A stretch of 64,000 nucleotides of DNA from Mesorhizobium sangaii (GTDB lineage: Bacteria > Pseudomonadota > Alphaproteobacteria > Rhizobiales > Rhizobiaceae), in NCBI RefSeq assembly GCF_014207355.1, contig NZ_JACHEF010000006.1:310001-374000 (forward strand). Direction: 5' to 3'. Below the pieces are notes generated by a model. The model was not told the DNA's origin. It did no database searches and was given only the letters and a program-made list of their open reading frames with translations. Positions 36,682 through 45,376 of the stretch are shown piece by piece. Each line of letters opens with the position of its first letter. Within the stretch, counting starts at the first letter, position 1. A program made the position numbers and the translations under genes.

Positions 36682-37362
36682 TCAGGATCGTGGGCCGTTG
36701 GTGGCCATCCAGATGACATGGCGCGCGCCGCGCTTGCCGTTGGCGCGCGTGTTGATCTCCTCGACCGCAAAGCCAGCCTGCTTTAGCCGCCGCGTGAAGC
36801 CGCCGTCGGGGCCTTGCGACCACACCGCCAGGACACCACCCGGCCTGAGGGCGGTGCGCGCGGCTCCCAGCCCCTGCAGGCTGTAAAGCGCGTCGTTGGA
36901 TTTGTGGACGATGCCTTGCGGGCCGTTGTCGACATCGAGCAGGATGGCGTTCCAGGCTGCCGGCTCAGACCGTATCAACTGGCCGACGTCGGTTTCCTCG
37001 ACAGTGACGCGCGGATCGTCAAGGCAGCCGCCAAACACCTCGGCCATCGGGCCGCGCGCCCAGGCGACGACCTCCGGCACCAGTTCCGCAACGACGATGC
37101 TGGCATCATTGCCGAGTTCGGCGAGGGCGGCGCGCAAGGTAAAACCCATGCCGAGCCCGCCGATCAACATTCTCGGCCGCCGATGGTCGGCAATCCTTTG
37201 GCAAGACAGTTTTGCCAGCGCTTGCTCGGAGCCGCTGAGGCGGCTGTTCATCAGCTCATTGGTGCCGAGCATGATCGAGAATTCGGAACCGCGCCGCTTG
37301 AGGCGAAGCTCTTGCTGGCCGTCTGGGGTCTTTGCCGAATCGAGCTGGACCCAGGGGATCAC
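36682..37362 (-). CDS. Spermidine-synthase-like methyltransferase-fold protein
   Basis: A 226-residue protein of the spermidine synthase superfamily: RMLIGGLGMGFTLRAALAE forms the nucleotide-binding loop, VAELVPEVVAWARG the acidic strand end, and ILLDVDNGPQG the third conserved region. Members of this short, stand-alone group are often annotated spermidine synthase, but the polyamine-site residues cannot be confirmed here. Cytoplasmic. It is convergent with the SRPBCC gene and 39 bases downstream of the transporter gene on the same strand. Confidence 0.75.
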   Translation of the reverse strand: MIPWVQLDSAKTPDGQQELRLKRRGSEFSIMLGTNELMNSRLSGSEQALAKLSCQRIADHRRPRMLIGGLGMGFTLRAALAELGNDASIVVAELVPEVVAWARGPMAEVFGGCLDDPRVTVEETDVGQLIRSEPAAWNAILLDVDNGPQGIVHKSNDALYSLQGLGAARTALRPGGVLAVWSQGPDGGFTRRLKQAGFAVEEINTRANGKRGARHVIWMATNGPRS

Positions 37363-37401
37363 GGGCTTTCTTTCTGTTTGGCGTGATCTTATCCGAAAGG
37401 C

Positions 37402-38082
37402 CTAGACCGCGACAGCCGGCTGGCTCCAGCGGGCGGCGAGCAGCCGGTAGGGGATGAGCGCCACAATGGCAATGATCAGCTTCACACTGAGGTCGCCGAG
37501 CGCCCAGGAGATCCAGCGCATAGCGTCGACATGGAACACACCCATCAGCGGTGCGGTTTCGAGCGCGAAACTGTCGTTGGGACCAGCAAAGGCGAAAGCG
37601 GCAGAGAAAGCGACGGTAAAGAACACGGCGGTGTCGAACACCGAGCCGACCAGCGTGCCGACGATCGGCGCCCGCCACCAGCTTTGCCGGCGCAGCCGGT
37701 TGAACACGGTGACGTCAAGCAATTGCGCGCAGAGGAACGCAGCACCTGACGCCGCAGCGATGCGCACCAGCCGGTCGGCCGCAGTCTCGAATTCGATCAG
37801 GCCGTGGCGGAACAGGAAGGGCGGGACGAGGATCGAGCAGATCACCGCCGTCATGAAGCCGACAAAGACGATCCTGCGCGCTACGGCAGGTCCGTAGCGG
37901 CGGTTGGCGAGGTCGGTGACCAGGAACGAGAAGGGATAGGTGAAGGCGCCCCAGGTCAAAAGGTCGGCCAGCGACAGGCCACCGATCTGCCCCTGCATCG
38001 GGAACTGCACGAGAATGTTCGACGCCACGACGACAAGCGCCATGGCGGCCACGAAGGGCAGGTATCGCGAGAAGGAACTCAT
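37402..38082 (-). CDS. YhhQ/VUT-family queuosine precursor transporter
   Basis: A 226-residue inner-membrane protein with six hydrophobic segments, of the VUT/COG1738 family. Typical features: LLTWGAFTYPFSFLVTDLAN near residue 42, RLVRIAAASGAAFLCAQLLDV, and FDTAVFFTVAF. E. coli YhhQ imports queuosine precursors (preQ0/preQ1) for tRNA modification. The candidate preQ1-I riboswitch directly in front, ending in the start codon, supports the same substrate here. A weakly acting ribosome site is expected because the A-rich aptamer tail replaces it. Confidence 0.9.
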   Translation of the reverse strand: MSSFSRYLPFVAAMALVVVASNILVQFPMQGQIGGLSLADLLTWGAFTYPFSFLVTDLANRRYGPAVARRIVFVGFMTAVICSILVPPFLFRHGLIEFETAADRLVRIAAASGAAFLCAQLLDVTVFNRLRRQSWWRAPIVGTLVGSVFDTAVFFTVAFSAAFAFAGPNDSFALETAPLMGVFHVDAMRWISWALGDLSVKLIIAIVALIPYRLLAARWSQPAVAV

Positions 38083-38109
38083 TTTTTTATCCTGGGTAAT
38101 GGAACCAGC
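38080..38109 (-). promoter_or_regulatory. Candidate preQ1-I riboswitch overlapping the start codon
   Basis: Read on the minus strand: stem CUGG, loop UUC, CAU, UAC, stem CCAG, then GAU, six A, and AUG. The order and the six-A tail match preQ1-I aptamers such as the Bacillus queC leader (GGUUC-UAG-CUAC... AU-six A-CUA). There the pseudoknot pairs UAG with CUA; here the equivalent pair is CAU with AUG, and the AUG is the start codon. Ligand binding should block translation. Not folded by software. Confidence 0.7.
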
Positions 38110-38189
38110 GGAGCGCTATTCCGAAACGGAATCACGCTCGCTTTGTTTGAGCATCGGAAGCCACTTTGAAAGGCTTGGATCCGATGCCC

Positions 38190-38210
38190 AAGGCGGTCGT
38201 CCCCCGCCTT
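38190..38210 (-). terminator. Hairpin downstream of rpmB
   Basis: AAGGCGG, 7-base loop, CCGCCTT, starting ten bases after the rpmB stop on the minus strand. There is no clear T-run, so it may end transcription weakly or protect the rpmB message 3' end, leaving the transporter gene with its own leader. A second inverted repeat (GCATCGGA/TCCGATGC) follows. Confidence 0.45.
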
Positions 38211-38219
38211 TAAACGATG

Positions 38220-38516
38220 TTAGGCAGCAGGCTGATCGGCAAGCTTCTTGGCGATCTGCTTCTTCAACAGACGCGCGCGCTGCGACAGTTCCTTGACGTC
38301 GGCCTTGGCCAGGAAGGCATCCAGACCGCCGCGATGTTCGACCGAACGCAGCGCGTTGGCCGAAATGCGCAGGCGCACGTTCTGGTTCAGCGCTTCCGAG
38401 ATCAGCGTCACATTGACGAGGTTCGGCAGGAAGCGACGCCTGGTCTTGTTGTTGGCGTGGCTCACATTGTTGCCGGACATGACTGCCTTGGCAGTGAGTT
38501 CGCAGGTGCGGGACAT
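38220..38516 (-). CDS. rpmB: 50S ribosomal protein L28
   Basis: A 98-residue protein starting [20 protein letters not shown], the standard L28 beginning, followed by [15 protein letters not shown] and the conserved [19 protein letters not shown]. Length is normal for alphaproteobacteria. Structural component of the large ribosomal subunit. The ATG at 38516 has AAGG at the right distance; an in-frame upward extension of 52 codons is not part of the protein. Confidence 0.97.
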   Translation of the reverse strand: MSRTCELTAKAVMSGNNVSHANNKTRRRFLPNLVNVTLISEALNQNVRLRISANALRSVEHRGGLDAFLAKADVKELSQRARLLKKQIAKKLADQPAA

Positions 38517-38772
38517 AGTTGTAACCTTCAGTTCTCGGGTCTGCCAAACCTTTATTCCCACGCCGGGTGGCGCGCGGTTCTGGTCAGGCGGCCTTATGGA
38601 AAAAGTTGGCGTTCCATAGTTGCATTTCGCCGGTGCGTCAAGCTCCGGCATGCCCACGGACGCGCCCGGCATTTCATATTAAGGCCGGAATTCATCCTAT
38701 AAGCGGTCTGACAGGGACATGCCAGCCCGGAGTTGCCCGCCTCCGGCCAAGAATCAAGGACCCGATGCCGCC

Positions 38773-39561
38773 ATGCTTCGTTCCTCTCACGCCCTTGCTG
38801 CCGTGCTCGCCATTGCCTTGCCGTCCGCCGCCAAAGCTGCCTCGCCGCAGTCATTCAAGGGCGAGTACATCGTGTCGTTCCTTGGTCTTTCGATAGCGAA
38901 ATCAACGTTTTCCAGCCACTATGAGAACGGCGCTTACGCGATCGAAGGCAGCGTCAGAGCTGCCGGTCTCGCCAGGCTGTTCGACGATACCCAGGGTACG
39001 GTCTCGTCCAAGGGCACGATCTCGGGCAAGAAGATGGTGCCGCAGGCGTTCCGTGCCGACTACACCTCGGGCAAGAGGGCATCGGTGGTCGATATCCGCT
39101 TTGCCAATGGCACGGTCACCTCGACGCAGGTCATCCCGGCGCCGGAAAAGCGCGATCCCAAGAGCTGGGTGCCGATTGGCACCGGCGACCTGGCATCGGT
39201 GCTCGATCCGATGGCCGCCACGGTCATCCACGCCGACAGCCTAGACCAGGTCTGCGGCCGCACGGTGAAATTCTATGATGGCGAGATGCGCGCCGATCTG
39301 ACGCTGACCTACGCGTCGAAGGGCACGATCACGGTGCCGGGTTACAAGGGCAATACCATCACCTGCCGGATGGGCTTCGATCCGGTGGCGGGCTACCGCA
39401 AGGGCCGCAAGGCGCTCAACTACCTGAAGGACCGCAGCCGCATGATGGTGACGTTTGCGCCGCTCGGCCAAACCGGCGTATATGCGCCGATCCACGCCAC
39501 GGTTGGAACGCAGATCGGCACCTTAACCATCAGCGCCAGGCGTTTCGAAGCGGTACAATAG
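38773..39561 (+). CDS. DUF3108 domain-containing exported protein
   Basis: A 262-residue protein with a signal peptide (LAAVLAIALPSAAKAA) and a DUF3108 body: FKGEYIVSFLGLSIAKSTF, YAIEGSVRAAGLARLFDD, and VPGYKGNTITCRMGFDPVAGYRK in part. DUF3108 proteins are periplasmic, beta-rich and of unknown role. The start at 38773 is preceded by AAGGA at some distance; an earlier in-frame ATG at 38719 is possible. Divergent from rpmB. Confidence 0.82.
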   Translation: MLRSSHALAAVLAIALPSAAKAASPQSFKGEYIVSFLGLSIAKSTFSSHYENGAYAIEGSVRAAGLARLFDDTQGTVSSKGTISGKKMVPQAFRADYTSGKRASVVDIRFANGTVTSTQVIPAPEKRDPKSWVPIGTGDLASVLDPMAATVIHADSLDQVCGRTVKFYDGEMRADLTLTYASKGTITVPGYKGNTITCRMGFDPVAGYRKGRKALNYLKDRSRMMVTFAPLGQTGVYAPIHATVGTQIGTLTISARRFEAVQ

Positions 39562-39563
39562 CA

Positions 39564-39614
39564 GGCGCGCCACTGGGACAGAGTTGGGCGCGCCACTGGA
39601 GACAGAATGGGGCG
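39564..39614. repeat. Short tandem repeat spanning the EamA gene start
   Basis: GGCGCGCCACTGG, about 10 bases, then GGCGCGCCACTGG again, then a partial GGCGCGC inside the first codons of the transporter gene. The unit is about 23-24 bases. The second copy differs so that it supplies GGAG and the ATG of the gene. Confidence 0.6.
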
Positions 39615-40500
39615 CGCGACACTCATCGGCTTTTCGGCGGTCGCCATGTGGGCGCTGCTGGCGCTGCTCACGGATGCCTCCGGCCAGGTGCCGCCGTTCC
39701 TGCTGTCGGCGATCACCTTCTCGATCGGCACCGGAGTCGGGCTTGTCGCGCGGCTGGTCATGCCGGCCCCCGACAAGAGCCAGAAGATACCGCCGCAAGT
39801 TTGGCTGATCGGCATTGCCGGCCTGTTCGGCTACCACTTTTTCTACTTCACCGCGTTGCGCAATGCGCCGGCGGTTGAGGCGAGCCTGATCGCCTATCTG
39901 TGGCCGCTGCTGATCGTGCTTGGCTCGGCGCTGATGCCGGGCGAGCGCCTGGCCTGGAACCATGTCGTCGGCGCGCTGCTCGGCCTTGCCGGCACCGTGC
40001 TGATCGTCACCAAGGGCGGTGGCCTCGCCTTCGACGCCCGCTACGCCTTTGGCTATGCCATGGCCGCCGTCTGCGCCGTGCTGTGGTCGTCCTATTCGCT
40101 TCTGTCGCGGCGCTTCCCGTCGGTGCCGACCAGCATCGTCACCTGGTTCTGCGCCGCCACCGCGGTGCTGTCGCTCGCTTGCCACCTGACGCTGGAAAAG
40201 ACCGTGCTGCCGGACGGCGCCGGCCAGTGGCTGGCCGTGCTCGGGCTTGGCCTGATGCCGGTCGGCGCGGCCTTCTACACCTGGGATATCGGCGTCAAGC
40301 GCGGCAACATCCAGGTGCTCGGCGCGGCAAGCTATGCGGCGCCGCTGTTGTCGACGCTGGTGCTGATCGCGGCCGGCGTCGCCGAGCCGTCGCTGCGCGT
40401 CCTTGCCGCCTGCGTGCTCATCACCGGTGGGGCGGCGCTGGCGGCAAAATCGCTGTTCCTGCGCAAGCCGGTCGTGACCGAAAGCGGGGCCAAGGCATGA
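39607..40500 (+). CDS. EamA/DMT-family transporter
   Basis: A 297-residue inner-membrane protein with about ten helices in two EamA halves, of the drug/metabolite exporter superfamily. The second half contains LGLGLMPVGAAFYTWDIGVKRGN and SYAAPLLSTLVLI, like the YddG aromatic-amino-acid exporter group. Substrate unknown. The initiation region is part of a short tandem repeat; GGAG lies six bases before the ATG. Its stop overlaps the start of the next gene (ATGA). Confidence 0.87.
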   Translation: MGRATLIGFSAVAMWALLALLTDASGQVPPFLLSAITFSIGTGVGLVARLVMPAPDKSQKIPPQVWLIGIAGLFGYHFFYFTALRNAPAVEASLIAYLWPLLIVLGSALMPGERLAWNHVVGALLGLAGTVLIVTKGGGLAFDARYAFGYAMAAVCAVLWSSYSLLSRRFPSVPTSIVTWFCAATAVLSLACHLTLEKTVLPDGAGQWLAVLGLGLMPVGAAFYTWDIGVKRGNIQVLGAASYAAPLLSTLVLIAAGVAEPSLRVLAACVLITGGAALAAKSLFLRKPVVTESGAKA

Positions 40501-41171
40501 CGATGCCGTTTGCGGGCGGCATCGACGCCAATGCCAATGCGACGTTGATCTTTTCGCTGGTGGCGGCGGTGATCTACGCCTTCACATCAGGCATGCCGCC
40601 GACGCTCGCCCGCTCGGCGGCAAAGACGCTCGCCGTGGCGATGCTTGGCGTGCTGGCGGTGCTGCAAGGCGGCCCGCTGCTGCTGGTCATCGCCCTTGCG
40701 CTCAGCGCCGCTGGCGACGCCTTCCTGTCGCGCGACGGCGAAAGGGCCTTTCTCGGCGGGCTGGCCAGTTTCCTCGTCGCGCACATCGTCTATGTCGCGC
40801 TGTTCCTGCGCAGTGGCGGCGGCTTGGAACTGCTCGGTGCCGAATCGTGGCGCGGGTCGATCGCGCTGGCAATGGCGGCGTTCGCGATCGTCATGCTGGT
40901 GGCACTCTGGCGGCGTGTCGGTCCCGGCTTGCGCGTTCCGATCGTCGCCTATGTCGCGGCCATCCTCGCCATGGGCGTTTCGGCACTGACGACTGGCAGC
41001 GTCTCGATTGTCGGCGGCGCGCTGCTGTTCATGGCATCGGACGGGCTGCTCGCCACGGAGAAATTCCTGGTGGCCGCCATCTCGCCGCACCGCGTCTGGA
41101 TGCGTTTCGCCGTCTGGGGTCTCTACTACGTCGCCCAACTGGCGATCACCCTGGGATTCCTGCTGAGCTAG
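40497..41171 (+). CDS. YhhN/TMEM86-family lysoplasmalogenase-like membrane protein
   Basis: A 224-residue protein with about eight hydrophobic helices. Conserved parts of the YhhN family are SAAGDAFLSRD (with the essential acidic residue) and FMASDGLLATEKF, the second acidic motif. Animal TMEM86B hydrolyses lysoplasmalogen vinyl-ether bonds; bacterial members are mostly untested. Coupled to the EamA gene by ATGA. Its stop codon overlaps the stop of the convergent cupin gene (CTAG). Confidence 0.85.
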   Translation: MTMPFAGGIDANANATLIFSLVAAVIYAFTSGMPPTLARSAAKTLAVAMLGVLAVLQGGPLLLVIALALSAAGDAFLSRDGERAFLGGLASFLVAHIVYVALFLRSGGGLELLGAESWRGSIALAMAAFAIVMLVALWRRVGPGLRVPIVAYVAAILAMGVSALTTGSVSIVGGALLFMASDGLLATEKFLVAAISPHRVWMRFAVWGLYYVAQLAITLGFLLS

Positions 41172-41614
41172 GGGTTCTTGCTGAGTTGGGGTTGTCTCGG
41201 CTGCCAGCCGGGTTCTGCCAATTCGAAGGTGGCGAACTCAAAGCCCGGAGCGACCGTGCAGCCGACCAGGGTCCATTCGCCCTGGCTGCGCGCCGATTGC
41301 CACCAGCCTGCCGGCACGACGATCTGCGGCCGCTCGCCCGCCGCCAGGTCGATGCCGAGCACCTGCTCGAACACGGCGCCATCTTCCTCACTCATCGACA
41401 GCGCCAGCGGGGCACCGGCATGGAAATGCCAGACCTCGGTGGCGTCCTTGACCCTGTGCCAGGCCGAAACCTGGTGCTGCTCCAAAAGGAAATAGATCGC
41501 GGTCGAATGGCCGCGCGCGCCGCCGGCGCCATCGCGAAAGGTCTCCGCATACCAGCCACCTTCCGGATGCGGCTTCAGGCCGAGGATCGCGATGATTTCG
41601 GCTGCGCTGGTCAT
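41168..41614 (-). CDS. Cupin, DUF985 family
   Basis: A 148-residue cupin beginning AAEIIAILGLKPHPEGGWYAETF in part, the DUF985 signature, with AIYFLLEQHQVSAWHRV, EVWHFHAG and PAGWWQSAR making up the barrel and a possible metal site. Family function is unknown, though some members resemble sugar epimerase-like cupins. Start at ATG 41614; it is 26 bases downstream of gloB, probably same transcript. Confidence 0.85.
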   Translation of the reverse strand: MTSAAEIIAILGLKPHPEGGWYAETFRDGAGGARGHSTAIYFLLEQHQVSAWHRVKDATEVWHFHAGAPLALSMSEEDGAVFEQVLGIDLAAGERPQIVVPAGWWQSARSQGEWTLVGCTVAPGFEFATFELAEPGWQPRQPQLSKNP

Positions 41615-41639
41615 GGGTTCCGGACCATCCTGTTTTTGC

Positions 41640-42407
41640 TTAGAAATTATCCTTGCGCTTGCGGATTTCGGCAAACACCTCGGCGTCCGAAGCTTTCTCC
41701 AGCCCAAGATGCTTGCGGATCGCCGGGTCGTGCCAGCGCAGGAACGGATTGGTCGACAGTTCCTCGCCGATCGTCGTCGGCAGCGTCGGCTTGTTGTCGG
41801 CCCGCAACGCCTCGATCTTGGCGGCACGTTCCTTCAACGCCGAATTGGTCGGGTCGACGGTCAGCGCGAAACGGGCGTTGGAGAGCGTGTATTCGTGGCC
41901 GCAATAGATGACGGTCGCGGCGGGAAGCGCTGCAAGCTTTTTCAGCGACTCGTACATCACCGGCGGTTTGCATTCGAACAGCCGCCCGCAGCCCAGCGCA
42001 AACAGCGTATCGGCGGTGAACGCCACCTTCGATGCCGGCAAGTAGTAGGAAACGTGGCCGGCGGTATGGCCGGGCGTGGCGATCACCTCGATGCGTTCAT
42101 CGCCGAGATGAACGACGGAACCCTCTTCGACGGTTTCGTCGATGCCGGGAATCTTGGCCTTTTCCGCTTCCGGGCCGATGATGCGCAGCTTGAAGCGCTC
42201 CTTCAGCGCCAGATTGGCCTCGACATGATCGACATGGTGATGCGTGGTCAGGATCATCGTCGGCGTCCAGCCGGTGCGCTTGAGCGCGGCCAGGATCGGC
42301 GCTTCCTCGGGCGCATCGATGATCGCGGTCTGGCCGCTTTTGGGGTCATGCACCAGCACGCCGAAATTGTCGCTGCGGCACATGAACTGTTCGATTTCGA
42401 CCGGCAT
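41640..42407 (-). CDS. gloB: Hydroxyacylglutathione hydrolase (glyoxalase II)
   Basis: A 255-residue metallo-beta-lactamase-fold enzyme. The metal-binding THHHVDH motif has H56, H58, D60 and H61; TPGHTAGH supplies the next ligand, and [12 protein letters not shown] is the glutathione-binding region typical of GloB. It hydrolyses S-lactoylglutathione in methylglyoxal detoxification. Length and C-terminal FLRWHDP block match GloB. Divergent from a methyltransferase gene across 138 bases that contain a repeated palindrome. Confidence 0.93.
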   Translation of the reverse strand: MPVEIEQFMCRSDNFGVLVHDPKSGQTAIIDAPEEAPILAALKRTGWTPTMILTTHHHVDHVEANLALKERFKLRIIGPEAEKAKIPGIDETVEEGSVVHLGDERIEVIATPGHTAGHVSYYLPASKVAFTADTLFALGCGRLFECKPPVMYESLKKLAALPAATVIYCGHEYTLSNARFALTVDPTNSALKERAAKIEALRADNKPTLPTTIGEELSTNPFLRWHDPAIRKHLGLEKASDAEVFAEIRKRKDNF

Positions 42408-42456
42408 CGCATCTCTCCATTGTCGCCGCAGACATAGGGCGCCAAGGCGCCGATGT

Positions 42457-42492
42457 CATCCCGGAATGTCGAGTGACATCCCGGAATGTCGA
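42457..42492. promoter_or_regulatory. Two tandem 16-base copies between gloB and methyltransferase genes
   Basis: CATCCCGGAATGTCGA occurs at 42457-42472 and 42477-42492, a 20-base period, close to two DNA turns. The second copy, with preceding bases, contains GACAT-CCCGGA-ATGTC, an inverted repeat. Location between divergent genes makes it a candidate operator for either or both. Confidence 0.45.
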
Positions 42493-42545
42493 CCTCGTCG
42501 AGGCCTTTTGTTGAAACCCGCCGATATCACGGCTACATCCCTCGC

Positions 42546-43334
42546 ATGCATTCCGACATCGTCGATCTTCGATCCTTCTATTCGACAACGCTCGGCCGGT
42601 TCGCCGAGCGTTCGATCACCATGGCGCTGTCGTCAATCTGGGCAACCGTGCCCAATGAGCGGCTGGTCGGCCTCGGCTACACCTTGCCGTGGCTGGAGCG
42701 CTTCGGCACCGATGCCGAGCGGGTCTTCGCCTTCATGCCGGCAACGCAAGGCGCCGTGGTGTGGCCGGCGACGGGGCCGACGGCGACGGCATTGGTCTTC
42801 GACGAGGAGCTGCCGCTGGTCGATTCCTGCATCGACCGCATGCTTCTGGTCCATTCGCTCGAACATGTCGAAAATCCGCGCGAAACGCTGAACGAGATCT
42901 GGCGGGTGCTGTCGCCGGCCGGCCGCGTCGTCATCGTCGTGCCCAACCGGCGTGGCGTCTGGGCGCGCTTCGAGCATACGCCGTTCGGCAATGGCCGGCC
43001 GTTTTCGCGCGGCCAGCTTACCGAACTGCTGCGCGAGACGAATTTCACGCCGGCGGCCTGGTCCGATGCGCTGTTCTTCCCGCCATCGCGGCGGCGCTTC
43101 ATGATGCGCTTCCAGAACGTGCTGGAACGCGCTGGCCGGCGGCTGTGGCCGATCTTTTCCGGTGTGATCGTCGTGGAGGCGCAGAAGCGGCTCTATCAAG
43201 GCGTTCCGGTCGCCCAGCGCGCCTCGCGTCGCGTCTTCGTGCCGGTGCTGTCGCCGCATGGCGCCACGCGGCTCGGCCGTCAAAGTGAGGCCGGCGATGC
43301 CAAGCTATCGGTTGCGCGGGTGACGGCTTCGTGA
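42546..43334 (+). CDS. Class I SAM-dependent methyltransferase
   Basis: A 262-residue protein with the methyltransferase type 11 core: the segment DRMLLVHSLEHVENPRETLNE in part is the post-II motif, and WRVLSPAGRVVIVVPNRRG the next. The glycine-rich motif I is poorly preserved. It is similar to the group found opposite gloB in rhizobia, as I recall. Substrate unknown. Chosen start at 42546; a start 20 codons earlier is in frame. Confidence 0.8.
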   Translation: MHSDIVDLRSFYSTTLGRFAERSITMALSSIWATVPNERLVGLGYTLPWLERFGTDAERVFAFMPATQGAVVWPATGPTATALVFDEELPLVDSCIDRMLLVHSLEHVENPRETLNEIWRVLSPAGRVVIVVPNRRGVWARFEHTPFGNGRPFSRGQLTELLRETNFTPAAWSDALFFPPSRRRFMMRFQNVLERAGRRLWPIFSGVIVVEAQKRLYQGVPVAQRASRRVFVPVLSPHGATRLGRQSEAGDAKLSVARVTAS

Positions 43335-43461
43335 TCGCGACAAGAACGCCTGGGGCCTTGCCCCACCCTATCTGTCGCAAGGGGGCTCGCAGCCCATTTG
43401 AACGACGGATGCGATCGAGTCTCTCCATCCGGTTTCAGCACTGAACGCAAGGACCTCGGCT

Positions 43462-45288
43462 ATGGCTGATCAACTGGACAATGCAGCCACCGTTCAGCCG
43501 GCTGCCGTGGCGGTCGAAGCCAGCAGCCTGCGTGATCAGGTGGCGACGATCAGGCAAGCGCTGACGGGATCACCGGTTCGCAGCTGGTTGCTCTGGACAT
43601 CGGTCGGCATCATGGCCGTCATCATCGCAACGTCGATCGGCCAAGTCCTGCTCAACCGCTGGAACCAGCCTTTCTACGATGCGCTTGCGCGTCGCGACAT
43701 GGCGGCTTTCCTGCACCAGCTTTTCGTCTTTGCGGCAATCGCCGGTGGACTTCTGGTGCTCAATATCGGCCAGACCTGGCTCAACCAGATGATCAGGCTG
43801 AAGCTGCGCGAGGCGCTGACGCTGGATCTGATCGACCAGTGGATGCGGCCGGCGCGGGCCTTCCGTCTGGCCAATGCCGGCGCCATCGGCGTCAATCCCG
43901 ATCAGCGCATGCAGCAGGACGCCGCGCACCTGTCCGACCTGTCGACCGATCTCGGCGTCGGCCTGCTGCAGTCATGCATCCTGCTCGTGTCCTTCGTCGG
44001 CGTGTTGTGGGAACTATCCTCGGGCTTCGTGTTCCATGTCGGCGGCACCTCGCTGGCCATACCGGGCTACATGGTCTGGGCTGCTATCCTTTACGCCGCC
44101 ACCGCTTCCTGGCTGAGCTGGCTGGTCGGACGGCCGCTGATCCGCCTCAACAGCGACCGCTACACACGCGAAGCCGAGCTGCGCTCGTCGATGGTGCGCG
44201 TCAACGAGAATGTCGATGCCATCGCGCTGTACCATGGCGAGGCCGACGCCAGGCGACGGCTCGGGCTTGACCTCAGCACGGTGCTGGGCGCCATGCGCCG
44301 CATCTACACCGCCCAGATCAACCTGTCCTGGGTGACCGACACCTATGGCTGGATCACCGTCGTGGCACCCATCCTGGTCGCCTCGCCGGTCTATTTCTCG
44401 GGCGAAATCAGCTTTGGCGGGCTGATGATGGCGGTCGGCGCCTTCAACCAGGTTCACTCGTCGTTGCGCTGGTTCATCAATAACATTGGCAGCATCGCCG
44501 ACTGGCGCGCCACGCTGATGCGCGTCGCCGACTTCCGCATCGCGCTCAATGAGACCGACGTGCTGCACGACAAGGAAAGGCGCATTGCCTTCGGCGAGAA
44601 CGCCAATGGCAGCCTGACTTTCGAGAAGCTCGAAGTGGCTTCGCGGGACGGCTGCACCAAGCTTGCCGACCAGCATGTCGAAATCCGCCCCGGCGAGCGC
44701 GTCATGATTACCGGCGACCCGGGCGCCGGCAAGACGTTGTTCTTCCGCGCCATTGCCGGCCTGTGGCCATGGGGGAGCGGGCGGATCGGCCTGCCGTTGG
44801 GAGAAAACCCCATATTCGTGCCGCGCGTCCCGTATTTCCCGACCGGTACGCTGCGCGAGGTCCTCGACCATCCGAACGGACCTGCGCCGGCGAGCGACGC
44901 CGACATTTCGGCGGTGCTTGCCGAAGTCGGGCTTGGACGGCTGTCATCCTCACTCGATCGCAGCGCGCGCTGGGAGCATGAGTTGGGCGATGACGAACAG
45001 CGTTCGCTGGCCTTCGCCAGGCTTGCCTTGCGGCAGCCGAAGTGGGTGATCATCGACGAAGCCCTGGACGCGTTCGACGGTCCCTCGCTGCGGCGCGTGC
45101 TGTCGACATTGGATAAGCGCTTGCCCGGGACCGCGATCCTCAACATCGGACGCGGCCTTCACAACAGTCAGTTCTTTCCGCGCGCGTTGACGATCGTCAA
45201 GGATACCGGTGCGCAGGCGCTGAAACCCGTCCGCGTCAGGGCCGGTGCGATCGACCCGCCGCCGGCGGCCGCCCGTCGCAAGAAATAG
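43462..45288 (+). CDS. SbmA/YddA-like ABC transporter (fused permease-ATPase)
   Basis: A 608-residue half transporter. Residues about 40-340 form six membrane helices of the ABC_membrane_2 type (WNQPFYDALARRDMAAFLHQ is diagnostic of the SbmA/BacA/YddA group). The ATPase part has Walker A GDPGAGKT near residue 420, a weakly conserved signature ELGDDEQRS, and Walker B WVIIDEALDAFD. Likely homodimeric peptide or lipid transporter. Long-chain-lipid or antimicrobial peptide roles are known for BacA relatives but are not shown here. Confidence 0.88.
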   Translation: MADQLDNAATVQPAAVAVEASSLRDQVATIRQALTGSPVRSWLLWTSVGIMAVIIATSIGQVLLNRWNQPFYDALARRDMAAFLHQLFVFAAIAGGLLVLNIGQTWLNQMIRLKLREALTLDLIDQWMRPARAFRLANAGAIGVNPDQRMQQDAAHLSDLSTDLGVGLLQSCILLVSFVGVLWELSSGFVFHVGGTSLAIPGYMVWAAILYAATASWLSWLVGRPLIRLNSDRYTREAELRSSMVRVNENVDAIALYHGEADARRRLGLDLSTVLGAMRRIYTAQINLSWVTDTYGWITVVAPILVASPVYFSGEISFGGLMMAVGAFNQVHSSLRWFINNIGSIADWRATLMRVADFRIALNETDVLHDKERRIAFGENANGSLTFEKLEVASRDGCTKLADQHVEIRPGERVMITGDPGAGKTLFFRAIAGLWPWGSGRIGLPLGENPIFVPRVPYFPTGTLREVLDHPNGPAPASDADISAVLAEVGLGRLSSSLDRSARWEHELGDDEQRSLAFARLALRQPKWVIIDEALDAFDGPSLRRVLSTLDKRLPGTAILNIGRGLHNSQFFPRALTIVKDTGAQALKPVRVRAGAIDPPPAAARRKK

Positions 45289-45376
45289 GCTGTTTTCCCG
45301 GGGCCACGGGCTCCAAGCTTTATTTTGCCGCGATCGCGAAGGAAGATTTCCCGAAGAAACAACCCTGGCGTCGGCC

